A stretch of 64,000 bases of DNA from Phenylobacterium kunshanense (GTDB taxonomy: Bacteria; Pseudomonadota; Alphaproteobacteria; Caulobacterales; Caulobacteraceae). The notes under the pieces are model-generated. The model did not search any database. It worked only from the letters and a program-made list of their open reading frames with translations, and was not told where the DNA came from. Both the position numbers and the translations under genes were made by a program. The stretch spans positions 57,752 to 121,751 of the forward strand of contig NZ_QFYS01000011.1 of NCBI RefSeq assembly GCF_003254525.1. The letters run 5' to 3'. Of this stretch, positions 16,486 to 26,700 are shown one piece after another (the first letter of the stretch is position 1; the number at the start of each line of letters is the position of its first letter).

Positions 16486-18885
16486 ATGCGTATCAACGGG
16501 ACCAGGGGCCGGCTGCTGGCGGGCGCGGCGGCGGGCGTGATGTGGGCGACGGCGGCGGTCGCCGCGGATGCTCCGGCCGCGGACCAGGTCGAAGAGGTCG
16601 TGGTCACGGGTACGCGCGACACCGGCCGCACCGTCTTCACCGCCCTGTCTCCTGTGGACGTTCTTTCGAAGGAGGCGATCCAGGCCTCGGCGACGCCGCA
16701 GCTCGGCGAGAACCTGGCCCAGCAGATCCCGTCGTTCATCGTCCAGCGCCTGCCGACCTCGGACGGGCTGCAGTTCGTGCGGCCGGCGACCCTGCGCAAC
16801 CTGTCGCCGGACCAGAGCCTGGTGCTGCTGAACGGCAAGCGTTTTCACCGCTCGGCGTTCCTGGGATCGCGCGGCGCCCAGGGACCGGACCTGGCGCAGA
16901 TATCGAGCTTTGCCGTGAAGCGGATGGAGGTGCTGCGCGACGGCGCCTCGGCGCAGTACGGCTCGGACGCCATCGCCGGGGTGATCAACATCATCCTGGA
17001 TGACGCCATTGGCGTGGCAGCCTTCGGGCAGGCGGGCCAGTTCTACGAGGGCGACGGGACGACCTATCGCGTCGGCCTCCGGGGCGGCGCCCCGCTGGGC
17101 GACGGCGGCGTCGTCAGCGCGACGGTGGAGTACGCGGACGCTGAGGCCACCTCGCGCACGCGCCAGCGGCCCGACGCCATCGCCTTCCAGGCAGCCAATC
17201 CTACGCTGACCGTGGCCAACCCGGTGCAGCGTTGGGGCAACCCGGATCTTCAGACCCTGCAACTGGCGATGAACGCCGAGCTGCCGCTTGGCGAGACGGC
17301 CGAGCTCTACGCCTTCGGGACCCACACGCGGACCGAGGGGGTGAACGACATCAACTGGCGCAATCCGGACGCCAACCCGGCGATCTTCCGGACGGTGTCG
17401 GTGTTCCCGGGCTTCAACCTGCGCAGCATCTATCCGGCCGGCTTCACGCCGCGCGAGGGGATCGAGGCCCGGGACCATCAACTGGTCGGCGGGGCGCGCG
17501 GCGGCTGGGGCGAGGCCTTCACCTGGGACCTCAGCGCCTCGTGGGGGCGCAACGCCAGCCGGTTCTCTCTGGATGAGTCCATCAACGCCTCGCTTGGCCC
17601 ACAAAGCCCAACCTCCTTCGACCTCGGCCGGCTGGTGCAGGAAGAGGTCAACCTCAACGCCGATTGGGTCTATCGGCTGACCGTGCCGGGCCTGGCCGAG
17701 CCGGTGAACGTGGCCTTCGGCGCCGAGCACCGGACCGAGACCTACCGCATCGAGACCGGGGATCCGGCGTCCTACGCCGTCGGTCCGGGCGCGGCCCAGG
17801 GCCTGGCGCCCAACTCCAACGGCTTCCCCGGCTTCAGTCCCCAGCAGGCGGGTGAATGGGACCAGAAGAGCTACGCCGGCTATCTCGATGTCGAGGCCCA
17901 GCTTACCGACCGTTGGAGCGCCGGCGTCGCGGTGCGCTACGAGGACTTCTCGGAGTTCGGCGATACCCTGGACGGCAAGCTCGCGACGCGGTTCGAGTTC
18001 ACGCCCGACATCGCGGCCCGCGTCGCCTTCTCGACCGGCTTCCGCGCGCCGACGCCGGGCCAGCTCAACTCCACCAGCACGTCGCAGGGCCTGGATACGG
18101 TGACCCTGCAGCTCTTCACCGCCGGGCGGCTGTCGCCCACCAATCCGGTGGCGACGTTCCTGGGCGCCAAGCCGCTGGAGCCCGAGGAGTCCGAGACGAT
18201 CACTGCTGGCGTCACGTGGCGGACCGCCTTCGGCCTCTCGGGCTCGATCGACGCCTATCGGATCGACGTGGACAAGCGCTTCTCCGGCTCGCCGACGGTG
18301 ACGGTCACTCCCGCCATCCGAGCCCAACTCGTGGCGCTGGGCGTCCCGGGCGCCTCGGCCTTCACCTCGATCTCCTGGTTCACCAACGACTTCGACACCC
18401 GCACCAAGGGCGTCGATGTGGTGGTCTCCTACCAGCGTGACCTGGACGTCGGCGCGATCAACCTCACCGGCGCCTACAACTACAACAAGACCGAGGTGCG
18501 AGCCGGTGCGCTGAGCCGCAGCGCCACCCAGCAGCGGCTGTTCGAGGACTCGCGGCCGAAGCACAACCTGACCGGCTCGGCGACCTGGACCTGGGACCGG
18601 CTGCAGCTGCTGGGCCGCGTCCGCTACTACGGCAAGTGGACGGACTCCACCGGCAACGCCACGGGCGACATCTTCCAGGATTTCGGCGCCGTGACGTTCT
18701 TCGACGTGTCGGCGAGCTGGAAGGTCAACGACCAGGTCACGGCGCGCATCGGCGCCGAGAACGTCTTCGACAAGTATCCGGATGAGGCCGTATTCCAGGC
18801 CAGCCGCGGCCTGATCTACTCGCGGAACTCACCGTATGACACCAATGGCGGGCAGTACTACGCTCGCGTCGACGTGCGTTTCTGA
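16486..18885 (+). CDS. TonB-dependent outer-membrane receptor
   Basis: 799 residues. A signal peptide (about residues 1-27, ending V-A-A-D) precedes a TonB-box-like E-V-V-V-T-G, then the plug domain (about 45-165, with R-N-L-S-P-D-Q-S-L-V-L-L-N-G-K-R and Y-G-S-D-A-I-A-G-V-I-N-I) and a 22-strand beta-barrel ending in an aromatic R-F. It imports a large or scarce ligand across the outer membrane using TonB energy. The substrate cannot be read from sequence; the next gene, 10 bp downstream, is a Tat-exported PLP enzyme, pointing to an amino-acid- or peptide-derived ligand rather than a siderophore. Confidence 0.93.
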   Translation: MRINGTRGRLLAGAAAGVMWATAAVAADAPAADQVEEVVVTGTRDTGRTVFTALSPVDVLSKEAIQASATPQLGENLAQQIPSFIVQRLPTSDGLQFVRPATLRNLSPDQSLVLLNGKRFHRSAFLGSRGAQGPDLAQISSFAVKRMEVLRDGASAQYGSDAIAGVINIILDDAIGVAAFGQAGQFYEGDGTTYRVGLRGGAPLGDGGVVSATVEYADAEATSRTRQRPDAIAFQAANPTLTVANPVQRWGNPDLQTLQLAMNAELPLGETAELYAFGTHTRTEGVNDINWRNPDANPAIFRTVSVFPGFNLRSIYPAGFTPREGIEARDHQLVGGARGGWGEAFTWDLSASWGRNASRFSLDESINASLGPQSPTSFDLGRLVQEEVNLNADWVYRLTVPGLAEPVNVAFGAEHRTETYRIETGDPASYAVGPGAAQGLAPNSNGFPGFSPQQAGEWDQKSYAGYLDVEAQLTDRWSAGVAVRYEDFSEFGDTLDGKLATRFEFTPDIAARVAFSTGFRAPTPGQLNSTSTSQGLDTVTLQLFTAGRLSPTNPVATFLGAKPLEPEESETITAGVTWRTAFGLSGSIDAYRIDVDKRFSGSPTVTVTPAIRAQLVALGVPGASAFTSISWFTNDFDTRTKGVDVVVSYQRDLDVGAINLTGAYNYNKTEVRAGALSRSATQQRLFEDSRPKHNLTGSATWTWDRLQLLGRVRYYGKWTDSTGNATGDIFQDFGAVTFFDVSASWKVNDQVTARIGAENVFDKYPDEAVFQASRGLIYSRNSPYDTNGGQYYARVDVRF

Positions 18886-18895
18886 GGGCGGCGGG

Positions 18896-20155
18896 ATGAA
18901 CGATCGGGTCGAGCTGTCACGGCGCACCCTGCTGGCCACCGGCGCCGCGGCGCCGGTGGCGGGCGCGGGCCTGCCGGCGGCCGCCCGGCCCGACGACGAA
19001 GCCTATTGGCGCAAGGTGGCGGCGCTGTTCGACGCGCCGCCGCCGGGCGTGATCCAGCTGGAGAACGGGCAGTTCGGGGCGATGGCGCGGGCCACCCGCG
19101 CCGCCTACGAGGGCTACGTCGCCCGCATCAACCGCGAAACCACGCTCTACACCCGCCGCGGCATAGGCGCCGACCTTGCGGCCGTGCGGGCCAAGGCGGC
19201 GGCGCTGCTTGGCGTCGGCGAGGACGAGATCGCCTTCACGCGGGGCGGCACGGAGTCCATGCAGACGCTGATCGGCCAATACAACCGGCTGAAGCCGGGC
19301 GATGCGGTGCTGTACGCCGACCTCGACTACGACAGCATGCAGGTGGGCATGGCGGCGCTGGCGCGCACTCGCGGCGTCCGCGTCGTGAAGATCGACCTGC
19401 CCGAGCCGACCAGCCGGTCAAGTCTCATCGAAGCCTACGACGCGGCGCTGAAGGCCAATCCCGATGTGCGGCTGATGCTGCTGACCCACCTCAGCCACCG
19501 CACCGGGCTCATCCCGCCGGTGAAGGAGATCACCGCGATGGCGCGGGCGCGGGGCGTCGATGTCCTGCTCGACTGCGGCCACGCCCTGGGCCAGACCGAA
19601 TTCTCCCTGAAGGAGATGGGCGTCGAGTTCGCCGGCCTGAACCTGCACAAGTGGATCGGCGCGCCGCTGGGCGTGGGGCTGGTCTATATCGCCCGCGACC
19701 GCATCCCCGATATCGACGTCTCGCCGCTGGAGGAGCCCAGCCCGAAGATCGACGCGCGGGTCCACACCGGCACGGTCAACTACGCGGCCGTGCTGGCCGT
19801 GTCGGACGCCATCGCGACGCACGAGCATATCGGGCCGGCGGCCAAGGCGGCTCGACTGCGGTGGCTGCGTGACCGCTGGGCGGAGGCGGCGCGTGACATT
19901 CCCGGTGTCGAGGTTCTGACGCCGAATGATCCGGCGCTGCACGCCGGCATCACCTCGTTCCGGGTCGCCGGGCGGACCACGACGGCCGACAACGTAGCGA
20001 TCCGCAAGGCGCTGTTCGAGCGCCACCGCATCTTCACTGTCGAGCGATCCGGCCCGGCGAAGGGCGCCTGCGTGCGGGTGACCCCGTCGTTCGTGAACGG
20101 CCCGGCGGACGTTGACGCCCTGGTGACGGCGCTTCGGGAGCTGGCGCGACCCTAG
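18896..20155 (+). CDS. Tat-exported class V aminotransferase-fold PLP enzyme (isopenicillin N epimerase-like)
   Basis: 419 residues from ATG 18896, with GGCGGG before it. The N-terminus [12 protein letters not shown] followed by an Ala-rich segment is a twin-arginine signal, so the folded cofactor-loaded enzyme probably acts in the periplasm. The PLP lysine is Lys252 in [14 protein letters not shown], and the cofactor-binding D-C-G-H-A-L-G precedes it. The family includes isopenicillin N epimerases and cysteine desulfurase-like enzymes; the reaction is unknown. It is cotranscribed with the TonB receptor upstream. Its TAG stop is shared on the CTAG palindrome with the converging purU gene. Confidence 0.87.
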   Translation: MNDRVELSRRTLLATGAAAPVAGAGLPAAARPDDEAYWRKVAALFDAPPPGVIQLENGQFGAMARATRAAYEGYVARINRETTLYTRRGIGADLAAVRAKAAALLGVGEDEIAFTRGGTESMQTLIGQYNRLKPGDAVLYADLDYDSMQVGMAALARTRGVRVVKIDLPEPTSRSSLIEAYDAALKANPDVRLMLLTHLSHRTGLIPPVKEITAMARARGVDVLLDCGHALGQTEFSLKEMGVEFAGLNLHKWIGAPLGVGLVYIARDRIPDIDVSPLEEPSPKIDARVHTGTVNYAAVLAVSDAIATHEHIGPAAKAARLRWLRDRWAEAARDIPGVEVLTPNDPALHAGITSFRVAGRTTTADNVAIRKALFERHRIFTVERSGPAKGACVRVTPSFVNGPADVDALVTALRELARP

Positions 20156-20994
20156 TCCGTGAACACCACGGTCTTGCGGCCGTTGAGCAGAACCCGGTCC
20201 TCCAGATGCCAGCGGACGGCGCGGGCCAGGACCCTGCGCTCGATGTCGCGGCCCTTCCGGATCAGGGCGGCCGGGGTGTCGCGGTGGCTGATGCGCTCGA
20301 CGTCCTGCTCGATGATCGGGCCTTCATCGAGGTCGCCGGTGACGTAGTGCGCCGTCGCGCCGATGACCTTCACGCCGCGCGCATGAGCCTGATGGTAGGG
20401 GCGGGCGCCCTTGAAGCCCGGCAGGAACGAGTGGTGGATGTTTATGCAGCGGCCCTCCAGCTTCCGGGCCAGATCGTCCGACAGGACCTGCATGTAGCGG
20501 GCGAGGACAACGAGCTCGGTTCCCGTCTCCTCGATCAGCCGCCAGAGCTCGCCTTCCTGCTGAGGCTTGGTGTCCGCGGTGACGGGCAGATGGCGGAAGG
20601 CGACGCCGTGCAGATCCGTGTGCGGGAACGTCGTGGCCGGATGGTTCGAGACCACGGCGGTGATGTCCATCACCAGCTCGCCCTGCCGCCAGCGCCACAT
20701 GAGGTCCGATAGGCAGTGATCCTGCTGGGAGGCGAGGATCATGACCCGGCGGCGCTCCTTCCGGCCGCGGACGGTCCAGGTCATGTCGTATTCGGTGGCC
20801 AGCGGCGCGAAAGCCGCGCGCCAGGCGGCGGCGTCCTCGGCGCCGGGGTCGAACACCACGCGCATGAAGAAGCGGCCCGTCTCCTGGTCGTCGTACTGCT
20901 GGGCGTCCAGGATGTTGGCGCCGCGCTCGAACAGCAGGGCGGACACGCGGGCCACGATGCCGGGGCGGTCGTCGCAGGAGAGGGTCAGGATCAT
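20152..20994 (-). CDS. purU: Formyltetrahydrofolate deformylase
   Basis: 280 residues: an N-terminal ACT domain (about 1-80, starting [13 protein letters not shown]) and a C-terminal formyl-transferase domain with the catalytic [11 protein letters not shown] (about 200-210), and [13 protein letters not shown] carrying the conserved Asp. It releases formate from 10-formyl-THF, balancing one-carbon pools for purine synthesis. The ACT domain normally binds glycine or methionine. It converges with the aminotransferase gene and the two TAG stops share one CTAG. Confidence 0.93.
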   Translation of the reverse strand: MILTLSCDDRPGIVARVSALLFERGANILDAQQYDDQETGRFFMRVVFDPGAEDAAAWRAAFAPLATEYDMTWTVRGRKERRRVMILASQQDHCLSDLMWRWRQGELVMDITAVVSNHPATTFPHTDLHGVAFRHLPVTADTKPQQEGELWRLIEETGTELVVLARYMQVLSDDLARKLEGRCINIHHSFLPGFKGARPYHQAHARGVKVIGATAHYVTGDLDEGPIIEQDVERISHRDTPAALIRKGRDIERRVLARAVRWHLEDRVLLNGRKTVVFTD

Positions 20995-21047
20995 CGCGCC
21001 GGAGCCCTTGCACGCCAGGGCCCGGCGCGGTCAAGGCGTACGGAGCG

Positions 21048-21731
21048 TCAGGCGGTGGGGCGGGGCGCCTCGGATGGCGACGCCGCCGAGGCATCACCGG
21101 TGGGGTGCGGGTAGCGGAAACCCTCACCCCGGCCATCCGCTGCGGCGAGCTGGGCCGCAGCGAAATCCCAGTTGGCGACGTTGTCGAACCAGCGCTCGAG
21201 GAAGCCTTTCCGGTCGTTCTTGTAGTCCAGGTAGTAGGCGTGCTCCCAGAGGTCGCAGACCAGGAGCGGGAAGACGCCCTCACGGACGAGCGTGTCGTCG
21301 GCGTCATGGGTGGAGATCACCTGCAGGCCCTCCGGCCCGGTCACGATCCAGACCCAGCCGGACGCGAAGTGGCCGACGCCTTCCTTCACGAAGGCCTCCT
21401 TCAGGCCGTCCTGCCCGCCGAAGCCCTGCTCGATACGCCGCGCCAGGTCGCCAGCAGGAGCGGGCCCGCCCGGCGGGCGCATGCTTTCCCAGAAGAAGGC
21501 GTGGTTCCAGGCCTGGGCGGCATTGTTGAACAGGCCGGCGTCCCCGCGCCTGCGCGCCTCGCGCACCACATCCTCCAGCGGTCGGCCAGCCAGACCAGCC
21601 TTGGCGGCCAGGTCGTTGGTCTTGTCGACGTAGGTCTTGTGGTGTTTGCCGTGGTGAGTTTGCAGCGTGTCAGCCGACACGAACGGCGCAAGCGCATCGT
21701 GGGCATAGGGGAGCTCGGGCAGAACGTACAT
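21048..21731 (-). CDS. sodB: Fe/Mn superoxide dismutase
   Basis: 227 residues from ATG 21731. Start motif Y-V-L-P-E-L-P-Y and metal ligands appear in order: a His in T-H-H-G-K-H-H, a His in W-N-H-A-F-F-W, Asp in L-V-C-D-L-W-E-H-A-Y-Y and the His just after it. It converts superoxide to peroxide and oxygen, probably cytoplasmic. Metal preference (Fe or Mn) is not certain from sequence; Gly-rich F-F-W and the lack of Q near 69 are ambiguous. The C-terminus has an unusual 25-residue Pro/Ser/Ala tail. Its Shine-Dalgarno lies inside a hairpin at 21733-21777, so translation may be regulated. Confidence 0.92.
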   Translation of the reverse strand: MYVLPELPYAHDALAPFVSADTLQTHHGKHHKTYVDKTNDLAAKAGLAGRPLEDVVREARRRGDAGLFNNAAQAWNHAFFWESMRPPGGPAPAGDLARRIEQGFGGQDGLKEAFVKEGVGHFASGWVWIVTGPEGLQVISTHDADDTLVREGVFPLLVCDLWEHAYYLDYKNDRKGFLERWFDNVANWDFAAAQLAAADGRGEGFRYPHPTGDASAASPSEAPRPTA

Positions 21732-21732
21732 C

Positions 21733-21777
21733 GGCGCCTCCGTTTCGGGTTCGCTGCTGCAACCCGTTGGAGGCGCC
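21733..21777 (-). promoter_or_regulatory. Leader hairpin that buries the sodB Shine-Dalgarno
   Basis: On the minus strand the arms are GGCGCCTCC (complement of 21769-21777) and GGAGGCGCC (complement of 21733-21741), nine pairs, enclosing a second six-pair stem (CGGGTT/AACCCG). The 3' arm holds GGAGG five bases before the sodB ATG. The same structure lies 19 bp after the stop of the upstream gene and could also be its terminator. Confidence 0.55.
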
Positions 21778-21795
21778 TCTGTTCCGCGTCCCTCG

Positions 21796-22575
21796 TCAGG
21801 CCGCGGTGATCTGCCAGCCGCCACCGGCGACGCGGCACGCATTGTAGCGTTCGCGCAGGGTCGGCGCGCCCGGTTCACGGATCGTCTGCTCGACCAGTTG
21901 GCAGTCGCCTGTTCCGTTCACCTGGCGGACCACCGAGCGGGACACATAGCCCTGGATCAGGCCGTCTTCGATCACGGCGAGCCAGCCGCCGGCCGCAGCA
22001 CCTGCGACTTCGAATTCCTCGCCCGCGCGAAGGCGGTCGACGATGGCCGCACTGGTGTTCGGGGCCGCGCGTACATTCACGCGGTTGCTCGCGGCGTAGG
22101 TTCCGCCAACGCTGCTGACGCGCGTGGCGGCCTTTACGCCCTCGGCGAAGCGCCAGCGGCCAGAATAGCTGGTCTGGCCGCCCGACCCGGGGCCGTCGGC
22201 AGCGCCCAGCACTTCGATGCGTCCGGTTGCGCCCGTCTTGGGATCCGACCACGTCTGCGCTTTGCCGGTGTCGAGCGCCTTTTCGAAGGCTGTGCGGGCG
22301 TCCTGCTGCGACTTGCGGTCCATGCGGCAGCCGATGTTGTTGCCGATCGCGGCCCCGATGCCGGCGCCGATGACCGCGCCAAGCGTGCGCTCGTTCTTGC
22401 TCACCTGACTGCCGACGAGCCCACCCACGAGGCCGCCGACCACCGCGCCGGTGGTGTTGGAGGAACCTGGGGCGTCACAGGAGAACAGGTTGCCGAGTCC
22501 CTGCGCCGATGCGGCCGATGGCAGGGCGAACGCAAGCGCCGCAAGCGGCGCGATGGCGAGGGTGAGGCGGGTCAT
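21796..22575 (-). CDS. Glycine-zipper 2TM and SH3-domain envelope protein
   Basis: 259 residues. A signal peptide ends near A-S-A-Q (residue 25). Next comes a glycine-zipper segment, G-A-V-V-G-G-L-V-G-G-L-V-G-S-Q and G-A-V-I-G-A-G-I-G-A-A-I-G (about 43-80), typical of 17-kDa surface antigen-like outer-membrane proteins. A bacterial SH3 domain follows (about 160-220, N-V-R-A-A-P-N-T-S-A), which usually binds peptidoglycan, and a short C-terminal piece with two Cys. It is probably an envelope structural or cell-wall-linked protein. It is followed by sodB on the same strand after a 64-bp gap containing a hairpin. Confidence 0.8.
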   Translation of the reverse strand: MTRLTLAIAPLAALAFALPSAASAQGLGNLFSCDAPGSSNTTGAVVGGLVGGLVGSQVSKNERTLGAVIGAGIGAAIGNNIGCRMDRKSQQDARTAFEKALDTGKAQTWSDPKTGATGRIEVLGAADGPGSGGQTSYSGRWRFAEGVKAATRVSSVGGTYAASNRVNVRAAPNTSAAIVDRLRAGEEFEVAGAAAGGWLAVIEDGLIQGYVSRSVVRQVNGTGDCQLVEQTIREPGAPTLRERYNACRVAGGGWQITAA

Positions 22576-22687
22576 TGGGCGTCCTCCAGACGAGCTTTGT
22601 CACATCATGCCCGCGGCTGCGCCGTAACGCCATGATCCAGCGCAAGGGTGGACGGGCGCGGCGCAAACGTCGTACCGCTCGGGCTGC

Positions 22688-22774
22688 GCGGGCGTGGCGG
22701 AATTGGCAGACGCAGCGGACTTAAAATCCGCTTCCGGCGACGGAGTGTCGGTTCGAACCCGACCGCCCGCACCA
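22688..22774 (+). tRNA. tRNA-Leu (anticodon UAA)
   Basis: 87 bases including an encoded CCA. The acceptor stem pairs GCGGGCG (22688-22694) with CGCCCGC (22764-22770). The anticodon stem GCGGA/TCCGC encloses the loop C-T-TAA-A-A with anticodon at 22722-22724. A long variable arm and the GGTTCGAACCC T-arm are as in class II leucine tRNAs. The adjacent minus-strand gene ends two bases away, so there is no spacer between the two. Confidence 0.95.
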
Positions 22775-22776
22775 GG

Positions 22777-23718
22777 TCAGGAGGCCAGGCCCCTGAGGGC
22801 TGCGGGCGACTGGGGGTTGACCCAGCTCTCGATCACGCCGCGTTCGGCAAGACCCGCCATCAGGCGTTGCAGCGTTGCCGCCAGCTCGGCGACGAAGGCC
22901 TCCATCGCCGCGTCATCCGGATCGAGCCGCACGCTGAACCGGGCGCTGGCGTCGCGCTGGCAATGACCGGCGAGGTGGAGTTGCGTCAGGCGACGGCGAA
23001 CCGTCTCGGCCGGCAATCCGAGGCGTCGAGCCGCCTCGCTGGCCGTCAGGCCGGGAGGAGATTCAGGGTTCCGGCCGGTGCGGATCGCATCGGCGATCAC
23101 CGCCGCCAGGATGAGCCCGGCGACGGTGTCCTCGGTGCGCCGGACGAGGATGTCGGCGATCCGCAGTAGGAAGTCCGACAGGAGCCGGGCCGCGGCTCGC
23201 ACCGGCGCTTCGTCGGCTGGCAGGTAGTTCGACGGCGGCAGCGGATCGAGGACGCTGGCGTCGGCGAGGTCGAAGTAGAGCCGGCGCATCCGCTCGTGGG
23301 CCGCGAGCACATCCTGAAGGTAGGCAGGAGAACTGAGATAGCTTGCCGGGATGACCACGCCGCGGGCTTCCTGCCGGCACGCGCCCATCGCTTCGAGATG
23401 GTGGATGCGTCGCCGGACGGTCTCGAACGGGATCTGCATCGACTGGGCGATGGCGTGAATGCTGACCGGCCGACGGCTCTCGTCCGGCGCCGGCGCGCTC
23501 AGACCGCCATAGGCGTAGCGGGCGTCGACATCCCGGGTCAGCGACGCGATGTTCGCCTGGTTCACCGCCAGGACGATGAGCGCATCGAGCGACTTCAGGC
23601 CGGTCAGACCCAGGGCCACCTGATCCACGGTGAAATCCAGCGCCGCCCGCGCCAGCCGCCAGACCCGCGGCTGCTCGGCGCGCCAGAGCGCGCCCGGAAC
23701 CTCGACGGATTCGTCCAC
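22777..23718 (-). CDS. Transcriptional regulator with two winged-HTH segments
   Basis: 313 residues from GTG 23718, chosen because GGGGAG precedes it; a TTG at 23754 is an alternative start. Two helix-turn-helix stretches are visible: S-I-H-A-I-A-Q-S-M-Q-I-P-F-E-T-V-R-R-R (about 100-118) and T-A-S-E-A-A-R-R-L-G-L-P-A-E-T-V-R-R-R (about 230-250), which look like a duplicated Crp/IclR-type winged helix flanking a mainly helical middle. No ligand-binding fold is recognised. The target is unknown. It lies directly downstream of the TPR-CHAT gene on the same strand (59-bp gap), and its end abuts the tRNA-Leu. Confidence 0.65.
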   Translation of the reverse strand: MDESVEVPGALWRAEQPRVWRLARAALDFTVDQVALGLTGLKSLDALIVLAVNQANIASLTRDVDARYAYGGLSAPAPDESRRPVSIHAIAQSMQIPFETVRRRIHHLEAMGACRQEARGVVIPASYLSSPAYLQDVLAAHERMRRLYFDLADASVLDPLPPSNYLPADEAPVRAAARLLSDFLLRIADILVRRTEDTVAGLILAAVIADAIRTGRNPESPPGLTASEAARRLGLPAETVRRRLTQLHLAGHCQRDASARFSVRLDPDDAAMEAFVAELAATLQRLMAGLAERGVIESWVNPQSPAALRGLAS

Positions 23719-23777
23719 AGCTCTGATTGTCTCCCCGTCGCGGCCCGCGGGCAAGCGACGTCTGGGGCGTCAGCCGA

Positions 23778-26700
23778 CTACTCGCCGGCGGCGATGACCA
23801 CGAATGGCGCCCAGTAGGCCGGATGCGCCCACTCGGGACGCCAGCCGGGCAGGGTGGTGTTGTCCGGCAGCCGGCCTGTCCGCACGATCCGCATCGCCCG
23901 CTGCAGGGCCTGAGCCTTGGTGAGCTGGGGATTGGCGCGCTGGACGGCCAGGGTCTGGACGGTAAGGGCCGCTGTGGAATCGTCGAACACCCGCCAGTGG
24001 CTGACCAGCAGCGCCCGCGCGCCGGCATACAGAAAGGCGCGCGCCAGTCCGGACAGGCTGTCGGCGCCCGGCGCGCCGTCACCGCCCGCGGTGTTGCAGG
24101 CCGAGAGGATCACCCAGTCCGCGGAGAGCTCAAGCGCGGCCGCTTCCGACGCGGTCAGCACCCCATCGTCCTGCGCGGTGGCCTTGCTGGGTGGCGTGAG
24201 GACAAGTCCCGGCTCGCTCACGCCGTCCAGTTCCCTGGAAAGGAGGCCGTGGGTGGCGATGGCGATCACCCCCGCGTGGGCGATGTCCGGGGAGGCCTTG
24301 ATGGCGGCTTCCGTCGCCCTGGAGCCCAAGCGGAGGGCCGACGGGGACGCGCCGAGCGTCCGGGCCATGGCGCGCAGTTCATTGGCCGTGCCCGGAAGCG
24401 GCGGATAGGCCGAGCGAAGCATGGTGGGGTCTGCGAGGCGCCGGGCGCCCGGCGCGGGGCCGGTCAGGGACGGGTCGCCGAAGCCCACGAACGTCCATCG
24501 CTGCGAAGCGGGCCGCCGGGCCGGACCGCCCGCGCGAAGGCTCGCCACGGAGGGCAGGGTGGTCAGCGCGTAGCGATCCGCGAGCCAGGTGGTCGCGCCG
24601 AGCGCCGCGTTGCCGCCAGAGCTCGGCGACGCCTCGGTGGGCAGCAGGCCGAGCGGCAGGCCGGCCAGGGGGCCGGTCATGGTGACATACAGCCGGTTCA
24701 CGCCGGCGAATGCGTCCTCCACCGGAACCAGCAGGTCCCGATAGAGGGCGTGGGCCGCCTGCAGGTCGAACGCGGGCAGGCGCCCCTCAGGGGCCGCGCG
24801 GCCACAGGCCTGGTCGTCGACCTGGCAGCGGAGGGTCCGGACCCGCGCCTCAAGGTTCGACGCTCCGCCGGAGATGCGATTCCAGGCGATCCTGGTGCGG
24901 GACACGGCGAAGACGTGGACGTCCTCGCCCGCCGGAGTGACGAGCAGCAGGCCTTCTCCAGGCCGCAGCCGAGCCTGCGCCTGGGTCACGCTCAACGGCG
25001 GCGGCGAGGCCAGTTCGGCGTATCGCGGGTTGCTCCGCTGAAGCCGGGCGTCGAGGTCGGCGAGCTCTCGTCCCACGGCGTCGAGGGCTGCGCCCACGCG
25101 CGCGGCCTTGCCGGGATCGCCCTGGGGAAGGGCGCGAACGAGCTGTTGTTCGATCTGTCGGACCTGTCCCGCCAGGTCCTCCCGCAGCCTCGCCTGACGG
25201 GCCGCGTCCTGTCGGCTGACGGCCGCGCGGGCCGTGGTCAGGGCGAGGGCGCGCGCCGCGGGGGAGACTTCCAGTTCCTGGGCGACGGTGAAGGCCTTGG
25301 CGCGGAGCCGCGGCAGGTCCGCCGGCCGGCCCTGGGCCGCGAGCCAGGCGGTCTGAAGATAGCGCCGGAAGACTGGTTCGGCCTCGGCGCCCGGATCGGC
25401 CCGGACGCGCCGGATCGCCGCCTCGCCGTCGGAGCCCGAGACCCGGAGGTTCTCGCTCCGGCGGGCCCGAATGCTGGCGACAGCCTGGGACGCGAGATCC
25501 TCGGCCGGAGCATAGGCCGCCAGCCGCTGCTGGTTGGAGGCCAGGGCCTCGAAAGCCTTGGCTGTCGCCGGATGCTTCTCGCCCAGGACTTCGCGACGGA
25601 TCTCGAGGGTTCTTCGTAGCCAGGGCTCTGCCTGGGCGTGACGGCCTCGCGCGCTCAGTGTTCCCGCCAGGGCCGCATAGGCGCTCGCCGTCGCGGGGTC
25701 GCGTTCTCCGCGGGCGGCCCGCAGGATTTCCAGGGCGCGCCGGTGGTGCGCCTCGGCCGCGCGAAGCTGGCCGCGGGCCGCCAGATTGTCGGCCAGAGCG
25801 CCGTAGCTGGCGCCGGTGTCGGCGTGTCGCTCTCCCAGCACCTGGCGGCGCACCGCCAGCGCCTTGCGAAGAAATGGCTCCGCCTCGCGGGTACGTCCCT
25901 GGGCGCTGAGGTTGGCGCCAAGCGCGGCGGCGTCCGCAGCCGTGGCGGGATGACTCTGGCCACGGACGTCGCGGTCGATCGCAAGAGCGGTCCGGTGCAG
26001 CGGCTCCGCTTCGGCGTGCCGACCCTGGGCGTCCAGGTTCGCTGCGACGCGGGCATAGGCCTGGGCGGTGGCGGCGTCGCGTTCACCGAAAGCCGCCCGG
26101 CGCAGTGTGAGGGATCGCCGGTGCAGGGTCTCTGCTTCGACGTGCCGGCCGAGGTCGTCCAGCGCCGCGGCCAAGGCGCCCAGGTCGGCGGCGATCCGGG
26201 GATCGGCTTCGCCGTAGAGCCTGGTGTCGATCTCCAGGGCCAGGCGGTACAGCGGCTCGGCTTCAGTGGGGCGGGCGCTGGCGCGAAGAACGTCTCCGAG
26301 CGCTACGGCGGCGGCGGCGGCCTCGGCGCTCCGAGGTCCAAACATCTTCTGGGTCGTCGCATGGAGACTGCGCCTCAGCGGCTCGGCCTCGCCGAACCGT
26401 CCCAGGCGTTCGAGCACGCCGGCAAGGTTGGTGAGGGCCAGCAGCGTCTGGGGGTGTGCTTCGCCCAGTGTCCGCCGGTTGGTCTCCAGCGCTCGCCGGT
26501 AGAAAGGTTCAGCCTCGGCTTCCCGGTCCTGGCGAACCAGCGCCTGACCGATCCAGGACCAGGACGCCACCGTCACGGCGGCTTCGGGGCCGAACGTCTT
26601 CTCCTCGATGGCGGCTCGGCGGCGCGTTAGCTTTTCCAGCTCGCGCCAGCGGCCGGCCGACCGGGCGGTTTCGGCCTGGTCCACGAGGGATTTCCAGGCC

